Source: Chlorops oryzae (lineage: Eukaryota; Arthropoda; Insecta; Diptera; Chloropidae). From it: 64,000 bases of DNA. A model generated the notes under the pieces. That model worked only from the letters and a program-made list of their open reading frames with translations, did not search any database and had not been told where the DNA came from. Of the stretch, positions 31,801-44,848 are shown one piece after another. The DNA lies in assembly GCA_020466095.1 (NCBI GenBank), contig CM035806.1, positions 120,185,694 through 120,249,693 of the forward strand, written 5' to 3'. Each line of letters opens with the position of its first letter. The stretch's first letter is position 1. The position numbers were made by a program, and so were the translations under genes.

Positions 31801-34800
31801 GGAGAAAGCAAAAAGCGAACGAGAGAGATGAACGTTCTTCTCTCGAGGGAAATTTTTAAAGGGAATTTCATGCAATTCTATGCATGAGAATAATGCTTCA
31901 AACACGATCGAAAGTCGGAGAAGGAAATGATGATAAGAGAAATGTTAAAAAATTATTAAATCCATAAAGTGGCAGGACAAATGCTTAATAACAAAAATAA
32001 TAATTAATAAGGAAAGACGAAAGAAAATGCGTGTGTAGGAAAAGGAAAATTAGAAAATTTCATTTACGAAATTGCAAAGAATTTTTTGAAAAAGTTTTGA
32101 AAACTTTTTTAAACGGAATTTTATAAAATTACTAAATGAATAACGTTACGTTAGCGTAACTTAAAGATAAGTGATGGGCAAAATATATACGTATTTATGC
32201 ATAAAAAACAGACACATTAACACAAATGCATACCCATACATGCATACATAGACCGACAGACAGAGAGAGAAAGAGAAAAAGAAGTAAGAGGGGAAAAGGG
32301 AAAAGGGATAAAGGAAAAACGTTGACAGAAAATAACCGTAAGAGGAAGTAAGCGAAGTTCAAAAGCAACGGAAAAAGAGGAATATAAATACTTGAAGAGA
32401 AAGCAACTCAACTCAAAGCATCTTACATATATAAGCTAGAAATGGAAATAAAATAAACAGGAAAAGAAAAACCGGAAACTCTCGAATATGAACGAAGCGC
32501 GAGGCACGAGTGAATCTAAAAATGCAAGAATGGAAAAGTAGTTTAAATTGCAACGCAAATACATCTGTGCTTTTGAAGGTCCTCCTCGGGCTAGAGATTG
32601 CTTTTTTCCATCTAACTTTCTACCCCCTTTGTTCACTCTCTATCGCTGTACGGCTGCGAAGAAAACAATTCGAAAGTTCAAGAACTGAAGTTTTTCTTTG
32701 CACATAAAACAGAAGAGAAAAAACACAAAAAAAACAACATTTGAAGTGTCTAAAGACCTTCCAAATTCTTGCAAAGTCAGTCGCCTATAGTCGGAAATTT
32801 TCACTTGGAAAAGTCAACACATCTCGAAAAGTGAAGTTTATCCGGAAGTTTTTATTAATTTTCTCTTCGGTTCGTTTCGGTTTTATTTGATTTCCGTTTT
32901 CAACTCATCGCAATATTAATTTATCGAGGATAGCAAAGTATTCCATTGAATACTCTGATATGCTTATCGCAAAATAATCACAAAACCAGCACAATTCGAA
33001 ACTCGATTCAACCAATTTTATAACGCTCGACTGCATTTCACTGCTGTAAAGCCAACACTTGGAAAATTAATCTTTATATTGATTGATTCAGCAATGAATT
33101 AAGAATAATACAAAGGGTGGGATATATTAGCTTTATAAGCATAGAGATTTCCCCACCAAAGCCAAATTTGAAAACAAAAACTTATTCAGCTTTGATTTGC
33201 ACCAAGCTGCATCTCCATATCTCCGTGAGTACTCAAATATAAAATGAGTTTAGAGCAATTAAAAAAAATCACAATCGAATATAGAAAATTGCTCAAAAAA
33301 TATTTAAAAATTGTACAACATCCTTAAAAACCACAAAATTAAAAAATATGTTGCATACTTCTCGGGCGTACTTGTGATATGCTGAATATGATTTGCCCAT
33401 ATGGTCATATCGGTTGCATTTATGTAACAAACAGAAAAGAAGATTGAGAAATTCCCCAATTGAACAGAAAATCCAACTTCAATAAAAATTCCAAACCCAC
33501 TAAGCTATGATAGTATCAACAAAGCCATAAAACTAATGCAAGCAAACCCAATCCACATACGTGTTTGGAGTGTTTGTTCGAGAAATACGAAATTTTGAAT
33601 TCCGCCTGTTTTGTAATTAGTGTGCGACTTGTGTGCAGAGCTTCATTTATCGAAATAGGTATTTAATCTTGTTGCCAATTGCTTCGAACATCTATCTATC
33701 CTGCCTCCAGGAATTTCGCTACTTTTTTTTCTGTTGCGAAAGAATCCAACATATGATAAGGAAACAGTCACAAGAATTTTTATTTTTTTTTGTTTTTGTA
33801 TATTTCAAAAACCCAGTCAAACGGCTTTCATTGTTTTTCTTTTGATTTAGTTTTTGTTTTTTCATATAATTCTTACGCTGCAATACTTTGATAAGTCTGG
33901 CAAACAATGCATTTAATTTGTAAATTTAAAGAATTTATAAAGCTCAAAAAGTGATGATTTTACCACTAAAAAGCTACACTGAAAAAAATGTTAACGTTAT
34001 TATTTTTTGCAAGATTTTCTTTAAAAATATTATTTTTTCTTAATTTCTGTTGATTTAAAGTGTTTCGTAAAATAGTTTCTATGATTTCTTTTAATTTTTT
34101 ATAAATTTAATACGAATTTCAATTTATTTTATTTTCAAAAATAAAATAACAACAAACGAAAAAAATTAATAAATATTTTTATGTTAATAATTTTTGTAAA
34201 ATTACAATTTATAATAATTTGATGTAAAGGTTTCTTCGTTTTGAATTTTGTACTATGCATTTTCAAAATGTTATTGTATACGTACATATGTATGTATGTA
34301 TGTGTCAAATATTTTTTTATGAATTAATTTAGTTTTATTTAATGGAATAGCTGTAAATTTCTTGTACGACGACTTGTTTTGAAATTTGAATTTTTAATTT
34401 TAACTTTGAACTTCATTTTCATCTTCGATTTCAATGTCATTTAAATTGTAAAAAGCTCTATTCATATTAACCAAATATAGATTTGAAAAATTACATGAAA
34501 ACAGTCGATATGGATCATTGAATTGTATATGGAATATATCCACAAATCGAACGTTAATCGACTGAGAAAAATAAAATTGAAATTGAAAATCTGCAATGAG
34601 GGTCTTCAGCGCGGTTTAAGAACTTTGAAAGTTTGAATTTTGAAATATATTCTTTTAGTCTTCATGGCAGTTAACTCAATCAAATTCCTTTGCTACATTT
34701 GAATTTTCCAAAAAAAATCCATATAAAATTAATAAACCTGGTTTAAAATATCCTGAAAACTATCATTTGAAAGTTTAAACCTTTAAAAAGTTCAAACTGA

Positions 34801-35253
34801 GTTGAGGAGTACGAGCCTGACAGTTTTTTTTAAGTGCTTATATTCTTGCAATGAATAAAAAAAATTAATAATCAAAAATATGTATTCATTTTCTGTTTTT
34901 CCATTTGGTTCTCAGTTTTTCCCCCTTTTGTTAGTTTTAATTATATAATTATATTTTAATCAAATTTTTGCTTCCTTAAATCTCTAAATTAAATTTTAAT
35001 TAATTTTAATTTTTTTTTATAGTGATGCATATTGCTATATACATGTGTATCCCGAGTAGCCAGTGCTATTTGATTTCATATCAACTATCCAAAGACAAGG
35101 CGCACAGGTCACATAGCACATCACATGCAAGGAAATTTTTGGCGGTATTAGAGCAGTTCAAAAGGAAATACGTAAAGTGAGAAAGGGAGGAGGATCGTAT
35201 TAGCGGTGTGCTTACTCCTGTCTCAGACTTATTTTTCATGCAATTTTATCAGC

Positions 35254-35453
35254 CCGATTCTGAATATTCTCGGGGAAATTATTTTTCTCGACTTCTTTTT
35301 TAAAATAGATAGGGTAAGGAAAACTGTGGGTATGGGTCACAACTACTCTTTCCCCATCAAATTTCATCCCCCAAATATTCAAAAAAGAAGAAGTTTACTC
35401 TCGAAAAAAGCAAATTCCCCGGGAATTCGTTCTCCGGGAATATTCAGAATCGG
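35254..35453. mobile_element. MITE family E, copy 2, 200 bp
   Basis: The ends CCGATTCTGAATATTC and GAATATTCAGAATCGG are perfect 16-bp inverted repeats, followed inward by C/G-rich 'tcggggaaatt' and 'attccccggga'. Same family as 15686-15827. The target duplication is unclear. Confidence 0.75.
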
Positions 35454-36791
35454 AATGTATTATGTCTTTAGGCAAGAAGAAAAGTTTTTTTTAAATCAAA
35501 ATATATTTGTATATTTGAAACATTTCAACGCGCTCAAATGAAACGATTTGTTTGAAGAAAAACAAAAATAGAGTGGTGGATCACACCACGATTCTTGGAA
35601 GCTTTTAACCAATCAGAAATCGAGGTGAATCACAGAATAAAATTTTTAATATGTGGCTTTCTATGCCAATCTGATTGCTTCTGCCACATTGTTGCCACAT
35701 AGTCGAGGAAATTGCATCAATGGATCGATTCTCATCTTATCGCTGATCTATAAATTGAAAGGGAAAACTTTAGAGCTGCAAAAGGATCGATTGGATTTCA
35801 TAATTGAGAAATAACGTTGCTTTTGAGACTTTCCATTATTTTTTGATCAATCGAAAATTCCCCCAAAAAATATCGATGAGAGCAATCAAAACTGCTTTAA
35901 GAGCATATAAATAAAAGTCGAGAGTATCTGAATGAAAATCAAAAGCGCAAATTTACAAGGCAAAGCGGAATGCAAATGAAAGACAAAACAAAAAGACAAA
36001 AAAAAGCAAAACAAAACGAAGTAAAAGATAAGTACATAGCCACACGATATTTACACTCAAGCAAAAAATATTCACTTTAAAAAAGCGAAAATAAATATTA
36101 ATTAAAAAAGGGAAAAAATCGTAGTAAAATTGTTAAAACCAAATGAATAGGAAAATTTGAAAAAATCGAATATTAAGAAATGTCTAGTAAGTGTCGCATT
36201 AGAAAAAGAAAAAACAAAATACACTGAAAAAAAAATTTAGCGAAAATTTCTTAGATACAAAAAAATGTGTGGCATTTTAACTCACTCGCAATTTTCAAAA
36301 TCCTTCCAATTTTCATTTGGAAGAAATATGCCCAACTCTGGGAAGAATGAATTCCGAGAGAATACTTTGTAGGGAATTTTATTTATTTATAAATTTTTTT
36401 TTTTTGCTTTATTCGAGAGAAAAATGAACCTTCGTTTGCGCTTTTGCGTGTCAGAAGAAATATCATATGTAAAATGTGTTTATGGAAAGTATGCATCAAA
36501 ACGGTCTTAAATTTCTTAAAGGTTGTATTCACATCTGTTTGTAGAGCTGAAAGAAATAAAACAAATGATGTATAAAAGAATAAATAAACAAAAATATTCA
36601 ATATTGATGAAATGAAAATGAATAATAGAACAAAAACTAAAGAATTCTGTGATTAGAAAATTTCATTGAAAAAAGAGGAAGAAAGAAAAAATAAAAAATA
36701 AAACATCAACAACATTTTATCATCCAATTATTAATATACGAGAAGATGAAGTAAATTCATTCCAGAATAAAATATAATAGATAAAGAAATA

Positions 36792-36933
36792 CAGTGTACT
36801 TTCTCTTAAGCGGATACCTACGGGACCCAAAAATATGTCCGCTTAAGTGGAAACAATTTTAGAACCAGAAACACTAGAGCATTCGTAAAAATTGTCCGCT
36901 TAAGAGGAGTGTCCGCTAGAATAGAGTACACTG
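36792..36933. mobile_element. pogo/Tigger-like MITE, 142 bp, TA TSD
   Basis: The tips CAGTGTACT and AGTACACTG are inverted and TA flanks both (36790-36791, 36934-36935). Subterminal 'cttaagcggata', 'tccgcttaag' and 'gtccgctaga' resemble the pogo/Tigger pattern. No transposase. Confidence 0.7.
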
Positions 36934-38095
36934 TACATACAATTTTTCCACTGTATTAAACATTCCTAAATACAAGTACGCGTATTTTGTTCCCCCTTTA
37001 TACAGCCAACGAAGAAATCGAACATTTTCATTTTATTAAAATTATTTTTATTTTATTCAATTAAATCGAATAACAATGCTTGATGTTATAACTTTTCCGG
37101 TTGCGTAATTCAATTGATTTCCTTATCATTTTTTTGCGTGCTCGGCTAACTTCTAATTTGCAAATATCCTCCGAAAACTTCATTTTCCGCTTTATGATCA
37201 TTTGTTTTTTTCTTTTTATTTATTTACATATTCTTTTATTCTTCAGCTCAATTTGAATATTTATTTCACGATAATCCGCTCGTTAGGCTTAACATATACA
37301 ATCTTTCTCCAAGTATTACAGCACCATATACATACATAACATTAGCACTAGCCTTTAGCACGTCATACAAAGACAGAGCGAAAACGGAAAAAAAAAACTT
37401 ATTAGAATTAATTCTCATAATTTATTTATTTACTCAGAAAATAACAAATCGCATCTCTCAAACATTTGACAAACAGCTAAATTATAGACTTCGATGGCCG
37501 TCTTTATCCGTCACGTGCGTCAAATTCGTTGTTTGCATATGAAAAAAGTACTATATATATAAAAATAAATAAAACTATATGAAATAAAATTTATTTAAAA
37601 AAAGATCAAAAATAGAACGAACGAATTGAGAGAAAAAAGAAATTAAGTATAATTTCACAATTAACGCTTAGAAAAAAAATATTCAAATTCGTATTTTGAG
37701 AGGAATTTTTTTTTTTTTTTGAGAAACGAGAACGAAGATTTGCAACGCACTTTGCACTTTCCCATCCCGCAGTTACGTCCATAGTTTTAAGTAGATTCGC
37801 ATGCGGAGAAATTTTATCGCAATTATTTTATTTCAAAATGATTCCATTCAAATTGCTTTGAAAATTCGCATAGCATTTTTTCTTTTTTTTTATCCTTATA
37901 TGCTCGCTATAATCCAATGACATTGTATTTGAAGTAAACGGACATATCGAGCCCTTACCGCCAAATTGACGTTAGCGACAAAAGGCAAATTTTACAGGAG
38001 AGCGTTTTTTCTGAACTTTTTTGCATTGACTGGTATACAAATTATAAAACTTATAGTGCAATATCTCCGTTAATATTGAACTTATCGTCGATATA

Positions 38096-39383
38096 TTAGG
38101 TGTAGTAAAAAGAAATCCATTATTTTTGCATTAAATTGAGGACTTTATTTAAGAAAGTTAGAATGACCCGATTTAGGTCAAATATGCGCCGTTTTGTTCG
38201 ATAACTTGTTGACATTTTAAAGGTAATTTCATTATGCCTCTCTCATAGAAGCCCTCGTTCCTATTAGCAAAAAATTGAGACAGTCGAATTTCAGAAGCCT
38301 CTCTTGAAGCGAATGTTTCACCAGCAAAATTGTTCGCCATGGACAGGAACAGATGGTAATCACTTGGTGCCAGGTCCGGACTATAAGGTGGATGCAGAAG
38401 AACCTCCCAACCAAACTCCCGGAGCTTCTGGCGAGTCACTATCGATGTGTGTGGCCTGGCGTTGTCCTAATGGAACACAATTCCTCTCCTATTGGCCAAA
38501 GCTGGCCGCTTATGGGCGATTGCTTCCTTCAGACGGTCCAATTGTTGACAGTAGAGTTTCGAGTTAAGAGTTTTGCCGTATGGGAGCAGCTCATAGTAGA
38601 TAATTCCCTGCCAATCCCACCAAACACACAGCAAAACCTTCCTGGCCGTCAATCCTGGCTTGGCCACCGTTTCCGCCGGTTCACCGTGTTTCGACCACGA
38701 CCGTTTTCGGTTGACGTTGTCGTAAGTGACCCACTTTTCATCACCAGTCACCAACCGCTTCAGAAATGGGTCGATTTTGTTGCGGTTCAGCAGCGATTCG
38801 CAGATGGAAATTCGGTCTATGAGGTTTTTTTGCGTTAAATCGTGTGGCACCCATACATCGAGCTTCTTTGTGTATCCAGCCTTATTCAAATGGTTCCAAA
38901 CGGTTTTTTGTGCAATCTTTAGCTCTTTTGCAATCGAAACAGTGCTAACATGACGGTCGGACTCGATAATTTCCATGATTTTATCGACATTTTCGACAAT
39001 TCGCCTTCCAGTGCGTGGTGCATCCTTGACATCGAATTTACCGAAACGGAATCGACGAAACCAAAATTGCGCATGATTGGCTGTTACAGTATCAGGTCCA
39101 TAAACGCTATTCACATTTTCAGCCGCCTGGCTTCCGTTTTCTCCCTTATCGAAGAAAAACTGTAAAATGTAGCGAATTTTCTCTTTGCTGATGTCCATCT
39201 TTGACAAGCTCTCAAACAAAACTGAATCAATCAATCAAAAAAGTGTCAAAAAAGCTTTTTTAGTAGGAACTGTCATCTTTCTAATGCCCCTTAGCGGAAC
39301 ACGATCGGACTTATACAACGCGAGATGCAGATAAATAACGCCATCTATTGGAAAAATAATGGATTTCTTTTTACTACACCTAA
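38096..39383 (-). mobile_element. mariner transposon, 1,288 bp, complete ends
   Basis: The terminal inverted repeats are identical over 32 bp (38096-38127 and 39352-39383), starting TTAGGTGTAGTAAAAAGAAA. TA lies on both sides (38094-38095, 39384-39385). The length and TA target are classic for mariner. It encodes one transposase on the minus strand, with a short left and a longer right non-coding flank. Perfect ends and a nearly whole ORF suggest a recent insertion. Confidence 0.97.
38173..39198 (-). pseudogene. mariner transposase, DD34D, one in-frame nonsense codon
   Basis: A 341-codon frame starts at ATG 39198 (MDISKEKIRY..) and ends at TAA 38173; mariners usually have about 340-355 residues. 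Helix-turn-helix regions come first; WVPHDL (116-121) is the mariner linker motif. The catalytic residues are D153 (VTGDEKW), D245 (DNARPH) and D280 (PYSPDLAPSDYHLF), with exactly 34 residues between the last two. Codon 244 is TAG (38467-38469) where the family has Gln (HQDN), one base from CAG. No other stop or frameshift was seen. The sequence looks closest to the cecropia/mellifera side of mariners, by memory only. Confidence 0.95.
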
Positions 39384-39525
39384 TATTTTACTAGGTGATG
39401 AGTTTCAGGCTGTAGAACATATTTTCATCAAAAAGTCAATTATGGCTCGATATCTGCCGAAGTGATCCGAACAGTGCTACCATATTGCAAAAAAAAAAAA
39501 AAAAAACAATTTTGATGCGGATTAA

Positions 39526-39762
39526 GGGGCTCTTTCCAGCTCTGTCAGAAAGAGGCCATTTACACGTTAAGACATTTCGATAATGAAACACACTTTTTGT
39601 GGACTAGGGACGCACGGGTAGTGGTATGGGAGCGTTTTCTCTCTTCGCCCTGCGTCCCTTGCCGACGAAAGTTTGTTTCATTATCGAAATGTCTTAACGT
39701 GTAAATAGCGTAAAATGAAAAACTTCATCTGTCTCATTTCTGACAGAACTGGAGAGAGCCCC
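39526..39762. mobile_element. PIF/Harbinger-like MITE, 237 bp, TAA TSD, long arms
   Basis: The tips GGGGCTCTTTCCAGCTCTGT and, inward, GGGGCTCTCTCCAGTTCTGT are inverted. A second long inverted block, 'acgttaagacatttcgataa', lies further in on both sides. TAA flanks both (39523-39525, 39763-39765). It lies 142 bp right of the mariner. No ORF. Confidence 0.8.
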
Positions 39763-39765
39763 TAA

Positions 39766-41250
39766 AATAGAAAATGATAATAGGAAACCATGAAAAACTC
39801 CATTTACCGTTTTTTTTCATTTTTCTCTTCATTTGAGATTCAAATTTTGAATTATTAAAAATTTAAGAAAGGATCTCGCTACGCCACATTGAGTTCAATG
39901 CCGCTTTTACGCATGAGAATTCGTCATGAACAAAGTTGGAATTTTTGTAGTAATATTTTTTTTTAAATGTTGTTGACATTCATTTCTTGATTTTTTTTTT
40001 TTTCTTTTTCGGGGACGGTTCGCGAAAATTCATAAAATATAATTTATTTTTGAATTAATCAAGAAGGGTTAATATAATTATATTAGAAATTATAAATAAA
40101 GAAATTCGTTGTACCCGTAATTTATTAAGTAATTGTACCTTTGTTGAAAACAAAACAAAACCATTTAAATATAGTTAGTAGGTTATATATTAGAACATAA
40201 ATAACTTAATACAATATATTGTATGTATATTTAAACATGATCAAGAGCGATGAAATGCGTGTTAGGAGCCAACGAGAACATGAGTTATCCTTTTAAGTGA
40301 GCGAATTTTAAATCTTAATGGAAAACCCCCCAAAAAAATTAACTAAAAAATTGTATCGAAAATTTATTTACTTGTCGTATATCTCGTACATACACAAAGA
40401 GTAAACATAGGTCTATTTTCTATATACGATAGAAACATTATTTAACATTAATTCAATTAATAACGAGAAGGAAAAATTAATAATTAATAAAAACAAAGTA
40501 ATAACGCGAAACATGAATATTAAGTTTTGTAAATACATGAAACCACGGAAATTATATATATATATATGTATATATATATATGTATATATAATATATATAT
40601 ATATATATACGCATATGTATGTGTGCATATATACATACGTGAATATTGTTTAGTGAAAACTCGTTTTTATTGCGCTAGTTTGCGAAAATTATTGTGAAAT
40701 TTCAACAAGAACAAATTAATTACATTTATAAAAAAAATAAAAATTAAAATAATAACTAACAAATACCTATGCTAGGTTAGTTAAGTTTGTAGAAACAGTC
40801 TAAGCGTGAATACTATGTATTGTCTCGTCGTAGAACTCATTTCGATTCGATCTGTTTGTTTGTCCTTCATTAGTTCGCATTATCGATTCCAAAACTCACA
40901 CACAGCCACACACAAACAAACACACACCCACACACATATTCATATTTAGTCGAGCATGGAAGCAACTGAAATAGTATTGACTACCGTTACATTCTAGCGA
41001 TAAGTGGATTACCTAAATACCTAAGCCCATTGATTGTCATAGTAAATTTCCTACCTAATTACCATAAATCAAAATTAAATAAAAAAGAAAATGAATACGA
41101 GAAGGATAATAGAAAAAACTAGCGTAACCCTACATATTGAAGTATTCTTTTTTTTTTGTTTTTTTGAAGCCTAAAAATATGCTTTACAATCTTACATTTT
41201 TACATATTTATTTTTACATATTTATTTTTTAACATATAAGTGGGTATTAT
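39766..41250. other. AT-rich region, no gene seen
   Basis: It contains a (TA)n tract with TATG interruptions at about 40554-40618 and a CACA-rich run (40900-40935). No ORF or element ends that I can support. Confidence 0.6.
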
Positions 41251-42140
41251 TATACCCGACACACTCTGTGTCGAGGGTATATTTCGTTTGTGTGGTTGTG
41301 TGTAACACCCAGAACCTGTCGAGATAAACCATCCTAAATATATATAGAAATTATCAGCGTCACCAGGAGATTCGATTTAGCCATGTCCGTCTGTATGTCT
41401 GTCCGTCTGTTTGTATACAGTTTTCTTATCGAAGGAGTTGAGCTATGTATCTTGACGAAATCTGGTATACGTACTCACAGGCACATGAGTAAGAACCAGA
41501 ACAAGGACCCCATCGGACCATTTTTAGGGGCACCTCCAGTACTAGGGTCTGTTACGAAAATCACAAAAACTGCTCTCAAATCGAAGTTCTTCAAGATATT
41601 TTGATGAAATTTGATATTTGAACATGTATAAAGGCAAGTAATGTGATTTCCAAAAATTGGAAAAGTGGGCGTGGCAGAAAGGTGTTTTTCGAAAATTGTC
41701 TCCTATACCCGAAATTAAAATGGGACTTGAACGAAACTTGGCACTTGAGCATCCTTTGTACCCATAAACATCCTTCCAAAAAATTTTCTTGATCGGTCCA
41801 TTATTAAGGGTACCTCCAGTACTAGGGTCTGTCACAAAAATCCCAAAACTGCTTCAAAATCGGACTGTTTCGAAATATTTCAATGAAACGTAGAATTTGA
41901 GAATATATTTATGCCTCCGATTATAATTCTAAAAAAATTGGAAAAAAGGGCGTGGTTAAGAGCCGGTTTTCACAAAGATATTTAACAAAAGTCGGTATAT
42001 GGGGCCCGTAATGGCCTTAAAAACCTCTTGAATATTCTTTCTTAGTGGTCCTGTTTTTTGGGCGTGGTTAAAAAATTATGAAAACATGTGTGTCTGTGTC
42101 GGGTATTTTATTGTCAGGCTCGCCTGACTACTTACTTGTT
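41251..42140 (+). repeat. Dispersed repeat family A, copy 4
   Basis: It runs from TATACCCGACACACTCTGTG to GTCAGGCTCGCCTGAC followed by TACTTACTTGTT. All family blocks are present once, including a short GTCT tract (41385-41410). One insertion of about 35 bp ('tttgggcgtggttaaaaaatt', about 42040-42070) is not in the other copies. Confidence 0.85.
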
Positions 42141-42892
42141 CTTAATTTCTTTCGATTCGACTTCTGCGTATATTACAGACAATGTTGTTCCAGAAGGATC
42201 AAAGTGCTTTGAACAAAAGACAAATGCCGATTTTTGACTCGTTTGATTCCGAATAATATAATGCATGTACATATATATAAAACATACTTTTCGAACGTTC
42301 AAGTTTCCAGCACTTCTTAATTTTAATGAAGATAGCTAAAGCACATTTCTAGGCTCGTATATTATACACATGGTATTGATCATGTTTAGACAAGCTTAGA
42401 TGGCTTAACACTCATGTTAAAATGTTGGTCGAAATCCAAGTTGAAACGTTTAACGATTTTTTCGTCTTTTTTCCTGACTTTGGAGTAAATCTTTAAGCTC
42501 AGTATTTAGATGGTTAACGCCTAAAAGCACCATAAATAAAACTAATAACAATTAAGTTGAATCGACTTATGTAATGTGAATTACAAACACTTAGTCTAGG
42601 TTGTTCAGCACAACTCAGTAACGTATTTTCATAATGCTGTGCTGTGTTATGCTTAACTACTCACTAAATAAACAAACAAAAAAAAAAAAAACTGTATCGA
42701 TTTCGAAATGAAATGAATTCGGTGATGAATACTAAAATCAAATAAAAAAGAAATAACATCAACTTAGAAAAAAAAAGAAACGAATGGCGTTTTGAACTTT
42801 AAGTACGTGGGAATATACCTGTCTAGCTTCTTAACTGATTGGATGGAAGAGACAAAAGCCGATGGAGTTCTTATGGAAACTCCCTTATTATA

Positions 42893-43621
42893 CAGGGTGT
42901 TCCATACTCGATGGAACAAAAAAAAAGGAGGTGATAGGGGGAACCCATACAAGCAAAAAATTGTATGGAAAGGGGGGTCCATCTTGCACTCGTAAGGAGC
43001 TAGAGGCGCGGAAAGAACTCGACTAAATTGGTGAGCATACTTTTAGGCGGATATGTAAAACTAAAACACTATTCAGAAAATTTTTAAATTTCTTAGATTT
43101 TTCTTTTTCTCATGCTGCCTAAAAGTGTGCTCAATAAAATTGATTAAAATAACTTTTCTGGGAGTCAAAAATAAAAAATAATTATTTTCAAACCTTAGTT
43201 TTGCATTGATTGTGAAACTTTTTTTTAGCAACCATGGTATCAAATTGAAGAGAAAAACTCAAAGTTTTCGAAAAGAGTCAAAAAAAGAGGCTCGATCGTA
43301 TTTCTTTTGAATTGATTCACTTTAAAAGCCAAAATTACACTATTTTAGGCTTAGATGGTAGTACCAGAGAAAACGGAGTTGAATTATTTAAAATCGTGGT
43401 ATGCAGAGTTAACGGAAAACCGCCAAGCTTTTCATATCATATGTGATTTTGAATTTACGGCCTGTAAGTGAGGAGCACCAGTGAAAAAACCAAAATATTG
43501 TTTTTTGCATGTAACTCCTCAGGAGTGCATTTGTGACCCCCCCCTGCCATACGATTTTTGGTCCGTCTGGACCCCCCCTATCACCCCCTTTTTTTTGTTC
43601 CATCGAGTATGGAACACCCTG
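42893..43621. mobile_element. Tc1/mariner-like MITE, 729 bp, TA TSD
   Basis: The tips CAGGGTGTTCCATACTCGAT and its complement are inverted; A-runs, 'ggaggtgatagggggaaccc' and matching right-hand blocks extend the pairing to about 100 bp. TA flanks both (42891-42892, 43622-43623), within a palindromic TTATA..TATAA setting. No transposase. Confidence 0.8.
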
Positions 43622-43858
43622 TATAATCGATATAAGCTGATATAAATACATATAACCCTCCTTTGGATAATTCATGCGCACGGGCCTGGGACGTGTTATT
43701 TAAAAATTGCAAATAACAGTCGTCGCCACGGCTGCCACTTAAAAATATTTTTCGGGACCAAAATTCATGAGAAAAAGGACCAAAATAACAAAACAAGGAC
43801 CAACGGTTTCTTTCTTTCATTGGAATACAAATATTGCTTCCGATAGAGGAAGTTTAGC

Positions 43859-44165
43859 GAGTTATGGACAAAAAACCAAAAAAATCCGAAAAATTCATGG
43901 CGTCCGATTTGAATGAAAATTTATATATAGAATAAGTAAAAAATTCTAAGAATGTTAGCACTAAAATTAAAAAAAAAAAACATGTCCTTTTTGGACCCGT
44001 TTGGAACTGGACCAAAACTAGACTAGTTGTAATCCGTTTCTTGAAAAAAGTTTGACGCCAAAATTCTTAGAATTTTTCACTTATTCTATATACTTATAAA
44101 TTTTCACCCAAATCGGACGCCATGAATTTTTCGGATTTTTTTGGTTTTTGGTCCATAACTCTCTA
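43859..44165. repeat. Inverted repeat, about 100-bp arms
   Basis: The left arm (43859-43960) holds 'gagttatggacaaaaaacca', 'ttcatggcgtccgatttgaa' and 'ctaagaat'; the right arm (about 44060-44165) is its complement with 'tcggacgccatgaatttttc' and 'ggtccataactct'. The loop of about 100 bp includes 'ggacccgtttggaactggac'. No target duplication recognised. Confidence 0.8.
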
Positions 44166-44225
44166 AACGTCCTCTATCCCCCCCCCCCCCCAATTTTTTT
44201 TTTGGGTTAATGTCTTATAACACCG

Positions 44226-44835
44226 GCACACAAAAAAAAAAAAGTTCTGAACTCGGAAAGAGAGGTACCCTCCGTTATGTTTTTTGGGGTGCAGAACACG
44301 AATCTGAAGTCAGATTTTTTCCATCACCCCCACTTTTCGCCCCAGCCACCCATGAACCCACCAAAGGGTGAAATTTTTTTTAATATATAAGAAATCGAAT
44401 CAAGTACCCCCCCTTAAGTTTTTTGGTGGTCTAAAGACAAATCTGAGGTCAAAATTTATCCACGACCCCCATTTTTGGCTAAAAGCTCCACAGCACCCCT
44501 CCCCCGGGGGGTGAAATTAATCGAATACATAGAAAATGAAATGACGTATCCCATATGAAGTTTTTTGATGTGCGCAAAGCGAATCTGAGCTCCAAATTTA
44601 CCCACCGCACTCTATTATGCCTTTACACCCCTCATCACTACTACACCCCTCACCCCATACCCCTCCCACCCTACCCCCGGCACACACAAAAAAAAAAGTT
44701 CTGAACTCGGAAAGAGAGGTACCCTTCGTTATGTTTTTTGGGGTGCAGAACATGAATCTGAAGTCAGATTTTTTCCACCAACCCCAGTTTTCGCCCCACC
44801 AGCCCCAGGAACCCCCCAAAGGGTCAAATTTTTAT
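44226..44835. repeat. Degenerate direct repeats of about 150 bp
   Basis: Blocks at 44226-44380 and 44683-44835 both read 'gttctgaactcggaaagaga', 'gttatgttttttggggtgca' and 'ccaaagggt.aaattttt' and are highly similar at 457-bp spacing. Weaker relatives lie between, at about 44396-44515 and 44535-44610 ('aagttttttg.tg...aa.cgaatctgag'), so about four units of unequal age exist. Confidence 0.75.
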
Positions 44836-44848
44836 AATGGGTTACTTC

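Larger units (their letters stand above)
31473..38095 (+). other. Eip63E: Kinase 3' UTR and downstream DNA, boundary unresolved
   Basis: AT-rich sequence with few ORFs follows the stop codon. It holds a GA microsatellite, a family E MITE (35254-35453) and a pogo-like MITE (36792-36933). AATAAA occurs repeatedly (first at 31654-31659, then for example near 32446 and 36772), so the poly(A) site cannot be chosen by eye. Other parts show nothing recognisable. Confidence 0.5.

Noticed and set aside
31641..31905. Minus-strand Ser-Leu repeat ORFs
   Set aside because: Translations of the GA microsatellite in the kinase 3' UTR.
38304..38953. Plus-strand ORFs of up to 161 codons
   Set aside because: Antisense shadows of the mariner transposase.
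40413..40628. Tyr-Ile-rich ORF
   Set aside because: Translation of the (TA)n tract.
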